64,000 nt of DNA, taken from assembly GCF_037038585.1 (NCBI RefSeq), contig NC_092541.1, positions 5,025,445-5,089,444 of the forward strand, in the 5' to 3' direction. Origin of the DNA: Patagioenas fasciata. Taxonomy: Eukaryota > Chordata > Aves > Columbiformes > Columbidae. Below the pieces are notes generated by a model. The model had not been told where the DNA came from and ran no database searches. It saw nothing but the letters and a program-made list of their open reading frames with translations. The translations under genes and the position numbers were made by a program. Shown here piece by piece: positions 45,771 to 58,218 of the stretch. Each line of letters starts with the position of its first letter. Within the stretch, counting starts at the first letter, position 1.

Positions 45771-45845
45771 TTTTATACTGCTCCTGCACCGCCCCAGGCC
45801 CACAGTCACTGCACGCGGGCAGCAATTTTCCAACAGACTCACTTC
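45771..45845 (-). promoter_or_regulatory. Gene 10 core promoter
   Basis: Minus-strand TATAAAA at 45771-45777; conserved block with the two variants shared with gene 4. Confidence 0.85.
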
Positions 45846-46809
45846 TAAAGCAAAATATCCTAATTAACGACATAGGTTGTGTTTTTGTTTCTGTCAATGC
45901 TCCCATTTAATTTCCGCATTTCTGCCATGCCCTCTAGACCATGGGTACTCATATCAAGCACCATATGAGAAGCGCAAAGATTTCCTGTGCAAGAAAACAT
46001 CAGAACCTGCCCAAAATATGCTCTATGTAGAGCCCCATGTTGGAGGTTTTTTCCTCACCAATGAGGGGCGGTTAGGGGCTCAGTACAATGCCTTATTTCT
46101 CCCACTCTCCTCACACCACAGTGCACTTTGGCTGCACACTGGACCTGACCAGCTAGAGACACAATGGCTTGGGCACATTTCCAAACACTCTGACCACCCT
46201 TTGAGCCCCTTGAGCTGTGGGAGTGCCGGCAAGAATGTCACACTGAGACCAAAGGCCATTAGGGCTTCCAGGAGCTGTGTACTCGGGTCCAGCCCAGTGG
46301 TCAGAGCTGTTTTTTTTCCTGGGGCTGGGATGGAGCTGCCCTGGCCTCAGGGGAATTTATCGCTGTGTGGGATCCAGAACTGCAGACAGCACGCACTCCT
46401 GGCTTGGACTCACACCAGAAGCCTGACACACGGCCAATCTAACATTATAGTGCGACTCACCATGGGTAGGGAGAGTCGATCCCAGGTAGCTTGCCTGCTG
46501 AAGGCACTCCCTTGGCCTGCTGGGATGCGTCCCAGCTGACTCCATGTCTGCAGGGCAGGGAAATGCTTCGCCTCTTTGAAGTCGTCCCAGAGCTGCTTTT
46601 CTACCCAGGTCCCTTCTGATCCCGTCCAGTCCCTGAGCATCCCCTAGTACATGGCACTGCAGGGTCCTGGCAGCCCTCACTCACTGGGTAGTTTGGGGAG
46701 GTTTCTTTGCCTCTCCAATGGTACTGGTAGGTTCTCCAGCAAAAGGAGGCTTTGGAGCAGTGGAGGGGAGACCTGCTGATACCCTAATGCCAGGAGATGT
46801 TTTTCCTGG
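45846..46809. other. Divergent spacer, B-gene side (genes 10/11)
   Basis: No supportable gene; counterpart of 6239-7202, haplotype AGGTTCTCCAGCAAAAGGAG as in spacers 2/3 and 4/5. Confidence 0.4.
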
Positions 46810-47456
46810 TGATACAGGGAACTGACAATTAACTAATTAACACTTAAAGAACTGACACTTGAGAACTAACCCTACCCCACTTCACTAAAGACACTTACAG
46901 AGCTAACCCTTTAACCCACATCACTGTTGCCTAGCCTTGCTTAACTCTGTGTAACTTATTGTATGAAAACCAGGACTTCTCTGATGCCTTGCAAAAATGA
47001 TTATCCTTGGGTGCATCCTTGATGCATCCTTGGGTGAACTAGGTAACAGAATCCTGGGCACAGGACAGGAGCTACACCAGTTTTAAGCAACTCAGCAGTC
47101 TGAGTCCTAACCAACTCATCACAGTGGACCAAAGGTGACCGTGTACAGAGAAAGAGGACCCGGGTTCATGATCATTACACAGTGGCAACCAGGAGGAGCC
47201 AGAGGTGGAGACTATGGGAATGGTCTCCCGGAACTCATTGTAATAAGAACCACCTTCTCGGGGACATGTTATAAATATGTACAGGTGTTCCTAAAACTTT
47301 CATGAATATGTAACACTTCACTGCATTTAACCGAGTTCACAGCTACTGTAATTTTACACACATATTAGCAGAAATGATTCCCCGTTTGTCCGGCGTCGTA
47401 AATAAATGTGTAACTTTCTTATAACCTCAAGGGTTGTGCGTTCATTCCGCGCCTCA
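46810..47456 (+). mobile_element. Solo-LTR-like block, spacer 10/11
   Basis: Copy of the 7203-7849 block, same ends and flanks. Confidence 0.45.
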
Positions 47457-47924
47457 CTGGGACCCAGGGATGAGTCCCAGGTGGAGTGGAGATTTCTGCA
47501 ATGCTTTTGTTCCTTCTTCTTACTGACTGTTCAGGAGAACTCCTCAGCACCGCCCAGTCTGTTTGGCCAGGATGATGAAGTTTGTGTGTTTGTTCTCTTA
47601 CACCCTTCAAGTCTTTCCCTAATGCTGATCCCTGGCCCTTTGGGCAAAACCATCCAAAGGAGTTCTGTTTTCAGAGAACCCCCACGTATTTCTTGAACAA
47701 TCCGCTTATTTAGCACGAAGGACGAGCAGAGGGAGGAGATGAGCCTCCCACTCTTCTCTTGGATGTGAATGGACTGAAGCATAAAACTCCTAACTCGAGA
47801 CAACTTTGTGCAGTGTGCTGCGTGGCATTAATGAAGTTTCATCGCACTCACCACCAAGACAACTACAGAGACTGTCAGACTGACAAGTGGAGAAATCTTC
47901 CCTTCCTTCTGATATTCAAATCTT

Positions 47925-48076
47925 TCTGTTTCTGTTTCTGTTTCTGTTTCTCTTTCTCTTTCTCTTTCTCTTTCTCTTTCTCTTTCTCTTTCTCTTTCCC
48001 TCTCTCTTTCTCTCTCTCTTTCTCTTTCTCTTTCTCTTTCTCTTCTCTTTCTCTTTCTCTCTTTCTCTTTCCTTCT
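47925..48076 (+). repeat. Polypyrimidine tract (TTTCTG)4(TTTCTC)n
   Basis: Four TTTCTG copies then a long TTTCTC run that combines the CCCTCTCTC interruption of units III and V with the TTCTC interruption of unit I's downstream spacer (4/5). Confidence 0.95.
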
Positions 48077-48318
48077 ATCTGTATTCTGGACACTTAAAGA
48101 TAACATTGTTTTGACTTTTGTTGTTGAAGTCTTGTGAAGTTTTATGATGTAGATAGAAACTTTTGCCAACCCACTGTTTGCTGTAATTCCACTCAGGCAT
48201 CTCAAGCCAGCGCATGAAAGAAGCCTGCATGGTAGAGCAGGCATGTCAGAAAGGAGGAAATGAAACGACAGCATTGATGGCCCCAAAATAGAAACTTTAC
48301 ATATGATACTCTGCTTTG

Positions 48319-48393
48319 GAAGTGAGTCTGCTGGGAAATTACTGCCTGCGTGCAGTGACTGTGATCCCGGGGCGGTGCAGGAGCAGTATAAAA
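48319..48393 (+). promoter_or_regulatory. Gene 11 core promoter
   Basis: TATAAAA at 48387-48393; conserved block with GATCCCGGGGCGG (GATCCTGGGGCGG elsewhere). Exon 1 ends at 48453. Confidence 0.87.
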
Positions 48394-48837
48394 GCGGGTC
48401 CTTCTCCTGACTCTCTCATACACTCCTCTTGCCTCCATCTCCTTGGGATCAAGGTGAGTATGAAGCCCTATCTCCACCTCCTTCTCCTCCTCCTCCTTTA
48501 AGATTTCTCATTGCATTCCTCCCTTTAGTCCCATGCAGGGTCTTGAGGATATTTGTACCGTGCGAGGGAATCGGTCAGAAAGTGTGACATGGTGGTATAT
48601 TGTTTGAGGTGTCTCCTTGAGCTGTGGGCAAGGTGGGATCCCCTTGGGCTTCATCGCTACTGGCAGGGCTTACCTGAGAGGAAGGAGAAGTGCGTGTGAT
48701 CCCTACACAGTGTCCAGCTCCTGTCTGCAGGCTGTACCTTGTCTTACTCATGCTGGGGTGACAAGCTGCTCCTCACCTGTCTCCCCCGCTCTTCTTCCCC
48801 CTGCCCTCTCTCCCAGGCGCAGCTCCAGCCACAAGAC

Positions 48838-49146
48838 ATGTCCTGCTACAACCCGTGCCTGCCCTGCCAGCCCTGCGGCCCAACCCCGCTGGCCAACAGC
48901 TGCAATGAGCCCTGTGTCAGGCAGTGCCAGGACTCTAACGTTTACATCCAGCCCTCCCCCGTGGTGGTGACCCTGCCCGGCCCCATCCTCAGCTCCTTCC
49001 CGCAGAACACCGCCGTGGGATCCTCCACCTCCGCCGCTGTTGGCAGCATCCTCAGCTCTCAGGGAGTGCCCATCAACTCCGGGGGATTTGGTTTCTCTGG
49101 CTTGGGCAGCGACATCTGCGGCACAAGGAGGAGTTTCCCCTGTTAA
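48838..49146 (+). CDS. Feather beta-keratin, gene 11 (class A)
   Basis: 102 residues, protein identical to gene 3 (PC at 12-13, R28, NVYIQPSP, S52, F86, D92, RRSFPC). The third position of Gly83 (GGGGGATTT) is A as in gene 9, where genes 3 and 5 have C. Intron 48454-48816 (363 bp, without the 13-bp deletion of genes 9 and 13). Start fixed by the acceptor at 48814-48816 and the shared GACATGTCC context. The intron and divergent spacer are closest to gene 3, while the coding end resembles its neighbour gene 9. Confidence 0.96.
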   Translation: MSCYNPCLPCQPCGPTPLANSCNEPCVRQCQDSNVYIQPSPVVVTLPGPILSSFPQNTAVGSSTSAAVGSILSSQGVPINSGGFGFSGLGSDICGTRRSFPC

Positions 49147-49551
49147 AGCTGCTGGTGATGGCCCTGGGGAAGGAAACCAGGGACACACAAGACGGGACTG
49201 GACTGGGGAGGGAGATTTGGGTTGTTGGTTTCAGAGGGGCTGAGCAACCCCAGCATCTCTTGTAAAAAGACGGGGCCAGTCTGGGCTCTCGGGAATCTTG
49301 GCCCATGCCGCATTTCCCCTCTTCCCGTGTCTCCTGTTCCTCTTGTTTCCTTGTTCTCCTGTGCTCCCCTGGGCTGTGAGCCTCACAAAGTCAGCCTAGG
49401 GAGGACCTGCTGGCCCTGCTCCCTCTGTGGGACAGGCAGACGGAGACCTGGTTCAGTCTCTCCACAGCCATGAGTCGCAGACTCCTGTCTGCCGCTGATG
49501 CTTCCTGCTCCAGGATCTCCACTCAGATTATCTCTTTCCCTGTTTCGTCTC

Positions 49552-49557
49552 ATTAAA
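49552..49557 (+). terminator. Poly(A) signal ATTAAA, gene 11
   Basis: ATTAAAGTTCTTCTGCACC. Confidence 0.8.
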
Positions 49558-49702
49558 GTTCTTCTGCACCTGAGCTCATGTCTCTGTGTCATCTTTTCCT
49601 CTGCAGATGCTTTCCCAAGGTGCCCAGGAAGAAGAATGGTCTTCAAGAATTATGCTGGGAGGGATGTCTTTAGTGTGGTTGTGTGGTGGTTCTTGGCACA
49701 AT

Positions 49703-50292
49703 TGTGTTTATTCTGACTGGGATGGAATTCTCTTTCCCTACAGCAGTGTTCATAATGCTGTGCTTTGCAGCTGTAGCTGGAACGGTTCTGATGACAGCAC
49801 ATCTGTGTTTTGGCTTTTGCTGAGCAGTGCTTGCACAGCAGCAAAGTTGTGTCTCCAGCCACACTCCAAAAGTCCAGTAGGCTGGTGCTTAGACCAGAGT
49901 CTGGGAGGGGACATAGGCAGGACATCTGCAGGACAGCAGATTCAGAGTGACCAAAGGGACATTCGATACCATATGACATTGTGGTCAGCAAGAAATGTGA
50001 GACAAATAAGGAGGAAGTGGAGGGGCCATTCAATATTTGTCCATTGATTTTCAAAGCAACCACTACACGTACTCTGGTCTTCCTTTGCAGGAATTGGCTG
50101 AAAATCACCTCCTGATAGAAAACAGGGAAGAAATCTTTTTTGCTATGCTTTGCTTGTCAACATGGCCCCTGCATTTCTTCCTCACACTGCATGTATCTCA
50201 GCCTACAACTCTGTAATGTCTGTAATTCTCCATGACTTGCTCAGGGAGATGGAAGTGATAGAGCATCTTGGTGGACATCTGGTGATCAGACA
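49703..50292 (+). mobile_element. Avian ERV LTR relic, unit V
   Basis: Counterpart of 10081-10670. Confidence 0.6.
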
Positions 50293-50712
50293 AGGTCACC
50301 TCACTCCAGTCTTTTTGGTGCTTCCTGTGGGGTTTGAGACAGCAGCAGTTTTGATTTGAGCAGGTGTTAGCTGTAGCAGTTACCAATTTACAGGCCTCTG
50401 TGCAGTGCAGGCAGTTTGCTCGCGGAACTGCTTATCTCTCGATTTTGCTGATGTTTGGAACATGTTAATAGAACCAAACACTCTGGGCTTTGTCCTGGCA
50501 TTGGGACCCTTACAGTGCTGGGGAGCTTTCTAGTGGAGATGCTGAGGGAATTCAGCTCCCTCTTCCCAGAGAAACCGACGTGGGGGTGTTTTCTTGTGTG
50601 TACCCCCAGGGTCCTTGCTCATCCTTAAGTGAGATGTTTACTGCTATTAATTAAAACCGTTGATTTAATGTGAGGTTTATGGCCTCTGGTGTAATGCTGG
50701 GGATAACTGCAA
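50293..50712. other. Unassigned convergent spacer, unit V
   Basis: No gene seen; counterpart of 10671-11090. Confidence 0.4.
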
Positions 50713-50956
50713 GTTCTTCTGCATCCCAGCCCAATCCTCTGTGTCATCCTTTTCCCTGCAGACACTATCCCAAGATATCCATTGAGAGAAATGTTCCTCA
50801 CGGTGATTCTGGGAAGGAGTTCTTGGGGATGGTTGGACAATGGTTGTTAACACAAAGATTTTTAAGTGAACGACTGTGGCCGGTGTTTTCAAAGTACTTG
50901 TTCTTCAGAAGACGGTCAGGCATCGATCTGGTGCTGCGAAGTGGTGGGTGATCACG
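50713..50956 (+). repeat. Relic of keratin-gene 3' flank, unit V
   Basis: Counterpart of 11091-11334. Confidence 0.7.
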
Positions 50957-51144
50957 TTTGCATGACTAGTTATTTCATTTATTTTTTTTTCTCATTTTTT
51001 CCCTTCTCCTCTAGGAGTGTCCTTATCTTGACCCAAAGGTATTTTGCTCTCCTTGTCTTCCAAATCTGTCCCCATACTACTGGGACAGTGAATGAAGAGA
51101 ACAGTTGGTAGGTGATTAATGCCGACTGGGTTCTATACACCACA
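50957..51144 (+). mobile_element. LTR tail fragment, unit V
   Basis: Counterpart of 11335-11521; truncated fossil. Confidence 0.5.
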
Positions 51145-53135
51145 GAGACCAACACGCAGTGCATGTCATCCTCATCTTGCTCCTTACGGTTCTCTGCCCA
51201 GAGCTTCCTGGGAATGTTTCTGGAGGGATGGAGCAGGGAGAGGCACTGGCAGGAGAAGAGGCAACAGGTGGAGGCTGAGTGTCTTTAAGGGCTCTTCAGA
51301 ATGTCTCTAAAGCAAAATGGTGAGCAGCAGCATGGCTGCAGAAACGCTTGCAGATGAGGAAAGGGAGCTGCCCAGCTGCTCTAGGACACAGGTGGGCAAG
51401 ATATCACATGTCCAGATAGAGCCAGCCCTGTTTCCCCATGAATCCCTCATGCCCTGAGAAGCAGCATCCCAGCAGCAGGGCCAGGGAACGGTGCTTTTGC
51501 AGTAATGTCAGTAAAGAGGTGCAACTCCAGCACTGTTCCTGGGGACCAAGGACACTCATCAGCATCCTGGCCAAGGTGACCAGCACCTCAGCAAGGAGAT
51601 CTAGGGTAGTGACTATCCCAGTCTTCTGAGTACTCACCTGAAAGCACCTACAACAATGCTGCAATGCAAGAAAGATGTGTTGCAAGAAACACCTGGGCCA
51701 AGTGGACTGTGTTCAGCAGACGGTGTTCGAGGATGGTGAGGAGCTGGAGCACTTGTGTGGGGAGTAGTGTGTGGGGGCACGGGGCTTGCTGAACATGAAG
51801 AAAATATATGGTGTGAGAATGAAAAGCAGCTTTGGAGTAGCAATGGTGACATCCTGCAGAAGACAGATCCAGGCTCAACACTGGCAATGTGTGGTTGGAG
51901 GACTAGAGACAATGGGCTCATGCTCAGACATGAGAGGTTTGTACCTGGTAGGAAGAAAATGGTTTCCTGCAAAAGGTGAGTCAAGCAGTGAAAGAGGTTT
52001 CCCGGGGACATTGTCCGGTCACCCTCCTTGGACACGGTCACTGTTTATTGCAGGGCAACAATAAACTGTGGCAGATGGTCTCTGTTAACCACCCTACCCT
52101 CTCTGCTAAGGAAAGTTAATAGGAGGGAAATGGAGAGAGATTTGCAAGTTGGAAAAGTTAAAAAAGATTTACTAATGCTACTAATAAACAGAGAAAATAA
52201 TACAAAATATGCAAAACCATTCTTGAATTTCCTGGGGTAGTGCAGTGTTTCCCACCATGGAGCTGGTGTCACTCCAGTGGCTGTATGTGGGAGATTTGAG
52301 GGATTTTCGTGAAGTTAATGTGTGGATGGGTTTCTCTTAGATGGAGATTTGTTACTGAACTAGCCAGGCCCAAAGGAATTTCAAGGCCCCCTCGAAAGTA
52401 GAAAACGGGAGCTGCTGTGGGAGTGAGGCAGTTCTACAATAACAGGGCCTCAAGAAGACGTAAATCAACAGAGCTATGAGCAGTGAAACTGGGGTGTGTG
52501 GACAGCTCATGAACATAGACAATATACCATCAGCTAATGCATGCTTGAAGCGTGGATGCGTGATCAGGAAATAACTGCATATATAAGGAGGATTGTTTGT
52601 GTAATAAATGGCTTTGCTTGAATTCATATTGAATTGTGTGGAGTCCATGAGTTTTCTCCCTTTCAGCTGCAGGGCAGGCACCCAGAAGTCCTGGGCTGGA
52701 CTCCTCAGTAAACCAGAACTGGATTCAGAGATGCAGGGTCTGGAACCAGGCCTAGGATCGCAGGCACAAGAGGCAGGGTCCTCTTCAGATGCCAGCCATG
52801 GTCGAAGAGAATGAGACCCTTGTGATCTCTCACTCTTGGGGACGTGCAAAATTTATCAGTAAACTTGACTGACATAGCAATAGGTATAAACCTGGGACTC
52901 TTCTGCATATCATTGCTACTGTTATCAGCTCCGGAGTGAAGAGTGTCTGAAAAAACATGCAGCCAAATTCAGAAAAGTGCAGTTACTTAGAAGAACTTAG
53001 GTGAAGGGAAAATTTACTAAAATAGAAACTGGTCTTGTTTTTAAAAAGACCAGGACAGACACTCATGGCTTGAGACCAATGAGCTCTGAAGGTCATTTGC
53101 AACTTGATTATGCTCTGATCCTACGGTGCCAAGAC
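51145..53135. other. Long convergent spacer, unit V
   Basis: No supportable gene; counterpart of 11522-13513. The recurring 129-codon minus-strand frame is shortened to 93 codons here. Confidence 0.4.
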
Positions 53136-54313
53136 AGCCTTTTTGTGCCTTCTTGGCCCACTGGATACAGGGCCAGCAATGAGGAGGAGGAGCTCAGGTT
53201 CTCAGGCAAGAAGACAGGCATTGTGCAGGAGCTGACCTGAATGCTCTAAGGTAAGAAAAGATGGCAGAAGGCATCATCTATGCACCAACTAGAAGATCGT
53301 ACGATCTGTGCACCCCAGGTCATGGGACAAGTTTTCCCAAAGATGATGTGGCAGTATTTTCCCTTCCTGTTCTGCAGCTTGGTGAATGAGTCTTCCCTGC
53401 CCCAGATGTTCCAAGGAATGTCAGGAGCTCCCTGGTTCTGACAGCAAATCCTGCATGTAAAGACCAAGTCAGGGAAGCCTTGGAGCATCTTCACCTTTCC
53501 TGTAAGCCTTGTTCTAAGGGAAGCTGTCCTCTTAACACTGGGGTGGCCTTTACTCGAACTTTGCTTTTGCTGCCGACCTACCTGGAAGAAGAACTTCTTC
53601 CTGACCTCCATGTGCTGTGCCTGACTCAACACCAGGTGATTTGTGGCTTTCCTGACCCCTACCCTGCATTCCCAGGCTGCAAACACTATTCCCATAGCAG
53701 AGGTCATAGAATCATTGGGTTGTTTTGGTTGTAAGAGACCCTGAGGATCATTGAGTCCAACCATAAGCTAACTCAAGCGCTAAGTCATGTCCCAAGAACT
53801 TCTTCTATACGACTTTCAAAGACCTCCAGTGATGTTGACTCCACCACTTCCCTGGTCAACCTGTTCCAATGCCTGACAACAGTTTCCATTAAGAATTTTT
53901 TCCTAATATCCAATTTAATCCTCCCCTGGTGCAAATTGAGGCTGTTTCCCTTTGTTCTCTCACTTGCTACTTGGAAGAAGAGACCGACGGAACCTGGGGC
54001 TCATCTACTGCCCAAAATGAAATGATTCTGATTAGGACATCCTTTGGCATCTCATCCCAGCACATGAAAGAAGCCTTTTTGTGCCTTCTTGGTCCACTGG
54101 ATACAGGGCCAGCAATGAGGAGGAGGAGCTCAGGTTCTCAGTCAAGAACACAGGCAGTGTGCGGGGGCTGTCCTGAATGCTCTAAGGTAAGAAAAGATGG
54201 CAGAAGGCATCTCTGCACCAACTAGAAGATCGTATGATCTGTGCACCCCAGGTCATGGGACAAGTTTTCCCAAAGATGGTGTGGCAGTATTTTCCCTTCC
54301 AGTTCTCCAGCTT
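53136..54313 (+). repeat. Direct repeat pair, unit V
   Basis: Copies at 53136-53380 and 54072-54313. Confidence 0.85.
53705..54007 (-). mobile_element. CR1 LINE 3' fragment, unit V
   Basis: Counterpart of 14083-14385. Confidence 0.85.
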
Positions 54314-54759
54314 TTCTTTTCCTCCTGGTCCTTCCCTCACCCCAAAATTCTGCATCTCAAGGCTGGGGTTAGGACAGGTTCTCCTGGCTTTCCTGGGACA
54401 GTATTGCCTCTGCCTTGTCAATAACACATGAATTGCTCCTTCTCCTGACCACTTGCTTCACAATGTTAGGCTTCACAAGGGAAAAAAGTAAAGGTGTATT
54501 CAGCAAAGTGATGGTAGTGACTGAACTACCTTGTGTTGCTCTACCCCAGTATACCCCAGATAGGCAGAGATGTTTAGAAACCACCCAAGTCAAGACTAAG
54601 TATAGTCAATACCAAAGTAGTTGACAATCACTGCACAACCTTCCCAAACAACCCTATCCCAGAACCAGGCCTGAGCAACATCTCTCTCCCAGAGCATCTT
54701 GGGAGAGCATCAGTAGGGGAAAGGATGAGACAAAGGCACAGACTGGGATGCAGAAGAAC
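54314..54759. other. 3' flank shared by class B genes, unit V
   Basis: No gene seen; counterpart of 14694-15138. Confidence 0.5.
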
Positions 54760-54765
54760 TTTAAT
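54760..54765 (-). terminator. Poly(A) signal ATTAAA, gene 12
   Basis: TTTAAT on the plus strand. Confidence 0.8.
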
Positions 54766-55176
54766 GAGTCAAAAAGAAAACAAAACTAGGTGGCTCTGAG
54801 GGGCAGCTCCAGTCCCCAGAACACCGGGGGCAGACAGGAGTGTGTGAGCCATGGCTGTGGTGCATATCCAGCCAGGTGTCCATCTGCCTGTCCCACAGAT
54901 GGAACAGGGCCAGCAGGTCCTCCCTAGTATGGCTTTGTGGGGCTCACAGCCCGGGGGAGCACAAGAGAGCAGAGACACAGGAGGGAGAGAAGACACGGGG
55001 AGAAGGGAAAGGCGGAATGGGCCATGCTTTCTGAGAGCCCAGGCTGGCCCTGTCTTTTTGCAAAGGGTGCTGGGGTAGCTCAGCCCATCTGAAAGGAACA
55101 ACCTGATGATTTGTCTGCACTCCAGCACTATTTGGTGGGTCCCTGGTTTCCTTCCCCAGGGCCATCACCAGCAGCT

Positions 55177-55485
55177 TTAGCAGGGGAAACACCTCCTCGT
55201 GCCGCAGATGCCGCTGCCCAAGCCAGAGAGACCAAAGCCCCCGGAGTTGATGGGCACTCCCTGAGAGCTGAGGATGCTGCCAACAGCAGCGGAGGTGGAG
55301 GATCCCACGGCGGTGTTCTGCGGGAAGGAGGTGAGGATGGGGCCGGGCAGGGTCACCACAACAGCTGGGGGCTCAATGACAACTCTGGAGTCCTGGCACT
55401 GCTGGACACAGGGCTCATTGCAGCTGTTGGCCAGCGGGGTCGGGCCAGAGGACTGGCAGGGCAGGCACGGGTTGTAGCAGGACAT
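55177..55485 (-). CDS. Feather beta-keratin, gene 12 (class B)
   Basis: 102 residues, class B, combining Gln28 (as in genes 2, 6 and 8) with Cys99 (RRCFPC, as in genes 4 and 10), so it is recombinant between the two B subtypes. The PPAVVV codons read CCCCCAGCTGTTGTGGTG: CCAGCT instead of CCCGCT is shared only with gene 1. 5' UTR intron 55507-55861 (355 bp), TATA at 55922-55928. Tail-to-tail with gene 11, head-to-head with gene 13. No disruption seen. Confidence 0.95.
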   Translation of the reverse strand: MSCYNPCLPCQSSGPTPLANSCNEPCVQQCQDSRVVIEPPAVVVTLPGPILTSFPQNTAVGSSTSAAVGSILSSQGVPINSGGFGLSGLGSGICGTRRCFPC

Positions 55486-55921
55486 GTCTTGTGGCTGGAG
55501 TTGCACCTGAAAGACAGGACAGGGGGAGGCAGAGCATGAGGGATTGCATAGTATCAGCCTTTCTCCCAACCTTGGAGAGCCAAGGAATAAACTGGGGATG
55601 AGAGTTGGAGGCTGTGTAGGTGACCCGCAGGCTTCTCCCTCAGAAGAGCCCTGGCAAGAGTGACCAGGGAGATCCCTACCTAGCCTATAGCTCAGGAGAC
55701 ACTTCAGCCACACCCCAGAGTCTCTCCTTGTCACATGTTCTGCCCCTTTCCCCTCCCATGGTGAGCAGCCTCAAGACCCTACATGGTAGAACAGGGCAGT
55801 TACTCCCTGAGAAATCCTAGAGGAGGAGGAGGAAGAGGAGGAGAATGGTTGTCCAACTCACCTCAGTCCCAAGGAGATGGAGGCGAGAGGAGTGGATGCG
55901 AGAGTGAGGTGCAGGACCCAC

Positions 55922-55996
55922 TTTTATACTGCTCCTGCACCGCCCCAAGCCCACAGTCACTGCACGCGGGCAGTAATTTTCCAACAGACTCACTTC
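55922..55996 (-). promoter_or_regulatory. Gene 12 core promoter
   Basis: Minus-strand TATAAAA at 55922-55928; conserved block with one change beside the GC-box (CCCCAAGCCC on the plus strand, CCCCAGGCCC elsewhere). Confidence 0.85.
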
Positions 55997-56958
55997 CAAA
56001 GCAAAATATCCTAATTAACGACATAGGTTGTGTTTTTGTTTCTGTCAATGCTCCCATTTAATTTCCGCATTTCTGCCATGCCCTCTAGGCCATGGGTACT
56101 CATTTCAAGCACCATATGAGAAGCGCAAGGATTTCCTGTGCAAGAAAACATCAGAACCTGCCCAAAATATGCTCTATGTAGAACCCCATGTTGGAGGTTT
56201 TTTCCTCACCAATGAGGGGCGGTTAGGGGCTCAGGACAATGCCTTATTCCCTCCACTCTCCTCACACCACAGTGCACTTTGGCTGCACACTGGACCTGAC
56301 CAGCTAGAGACACAATGGCTTTGGCACATTTCCAAACACTCTGACCACCCTTTGAGCCTCTTGAGCTGTGGGAGTGCCAGCAAGAATGTCACACTGAGAC
56401 CAAAGGCCATTAGGGCTTCCAGGAGCTGTGTACTCGGGTCCAGCCCAGGTGTCAGAGCTGGTTTTCCTGGGACTGGGATGGAGCTGCCCTGACCTCAGGG
56501 GAATTTATCGCTGTGTGGGATCCAGGACTGCAGACAGCACGCACTCCTGGCTTGGACTCACACCAGAAGCCTGACACACGGCCAATCGAACATTAGAGTG
56601 CGACTCACCATGGGTGGGGAGAGTCGATCCCAGGTAGCTTGCCTGCTGAAGGCACTCCCTTGGCCTGCTGGGATGCGTCCCAGCTGACTCCATGTCTGCA
56701 GGGCAGGGAAATGCTTCACCTCTTTGAAGTCGTCCCAGAGCTGCTTTTCTACCCAGGTCCCTTCTGATCCCGTCCAGTCCCTGAGCATCCCCTAGTACAT
56801 GGCACTGCAGGGTCCTGGCAGCCCTCACTCACTGGATAGTTTGGGGAGGTTTCTTTGCCTCTCCAATGGTACTGGTTTGTGCTCCAGCAAGAACAGGGCT
56901 TTGGGGCAGTGGAGGGGAGACCTGCTGATACCCTAATGCCAGGAGATGTTTTTCCTGG
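55997..56958. other. Divergent spacer, B-gene side (genes 12/13)
   Basis: No supportable gene; counterpart of 6239-7202, haplotype GTTTGTGCTCCAGCAAGAAC as in spacers 6/7 and 8/9. Confidence 0.4.
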
Positions 56959-57605
56959 TGATACAGGGAACTGACAATTAACTAATTAACACTTAAAGAA
57001 CTGACACTTGAGAACTAACCCTGCCCCACTTCACTAAAGACACTTAGAGAGCTAACCCTTTAACCCACATCACTGTTGCCTAGCCTTGCTTAACTCTGTG
57101 TAACTTATTGTACGAAAACCAGGACTTCACTGATGCCTTGCAAAAATGATTATCCTTGGGTGCATTCTTGAGACATCCTTGGGTGAACTAGGTAACAGAA
57201 TCCTGGGCACAGGACAGGAGCTACACCAGTTTTATGCAACTCAGCAGTCTGAGTCCTAACCAACTCATCACAGTGGACCAAAGGTGACCGTGTACAGAGA
57301 AAGAGGACCCGGGTTCATGATCATTACGCAGTGGCAACCAGGAGGAGCCAGAGGCGGAGACTATGGAAATGGTCTCCCGGAACTCATTGTAATAAGAACC
57401 GCCTTCTCGGGGACAGGTTATGAATATGTACAGGCGTTCCTAAAACTTTCATGAATATGTAACACTTCACTGCATTTAACCGAGTTCACAGCTACTGTAA
57501 TTTTACACACATATTAGCAGAAATGATTCCCCGTTTGTCCGGCGTCGTAAATAAATGCATAACTTCCTTATAACCTCAATGCTTGTGCGTTCATTCTGCG
57601 CCTCA
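56959..57605 (+). mobile_element. Solo-LTR-like block, spacer 12/13
   Basis: Copy of the 7203-7849 block, same ends and flanks. Confidence 0.45.
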
Positions 57606-58070
57606 CTGGGACGCAGGGATGAGTCCCAGGTGGAGTGGAGATTTCTGCAATGCTTTTGTTCCTTCTTCTTACTGACTATTCAGGAGAGCTCCTCAGCACC
57701 GCCCAGTCTGTTTGGCCAGGACGATGAAGTTTGTGTGTTTGTTCTCTTACACCCTTCAAGTCTTTCCCTAATGCTGATCCCTGGCCCTTTGGGCAAAACT
57801 ATCCAAAGGAGTTCTGTTTTCAGAGAACCCCCACGTATTTCTTGAACAATCCACTTATTTAACATGAAGGACGAGCAGAAGGAGGAGATGAGCCTCCCAC
57901 TCTTCTCTTGGATGTGAATGGACTGAAGCATAAAACTCCTAACTTGAGACAACTTTGTGCAGTGTGCTGCGTGGCATTAATGAAGTTTCATCGCACTCAC
58001 CACCAAGACAGCTACAGAGACTGTCAGACTGACAAGTGGAGAAATCTTCCCTTCCTTCTGATATTCAAAT

Positions 58071-58171
58071 CTTTCTGTTTCTGTTTCTGTTTCTGTTTCT
58101 GTTTCTGTTTCTCTTTCTCTTTCTCTTTCTCTTTCTCTTTCTCTTTCTCTTTCTCTTTCTCTTTCCCTCTC

Positions 58172-58218
<47 letters not shown>
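58071..58218 (+). repeat. Polypyrimidine tract (TTTCTG)6(TTTCTC)n(TC)n
   Basis: Six TTTCTG copies, then TTTCTC copies and a CT-rich end as in spacer 8/9. Confidence 0.95.

Larger units (their letters stand above)
38249..48386 (+). repeat. Tandem unit IV (genes 9 and 10), 10,138 bp
   Basis: Same order as unit I. Confidence 0.9.
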
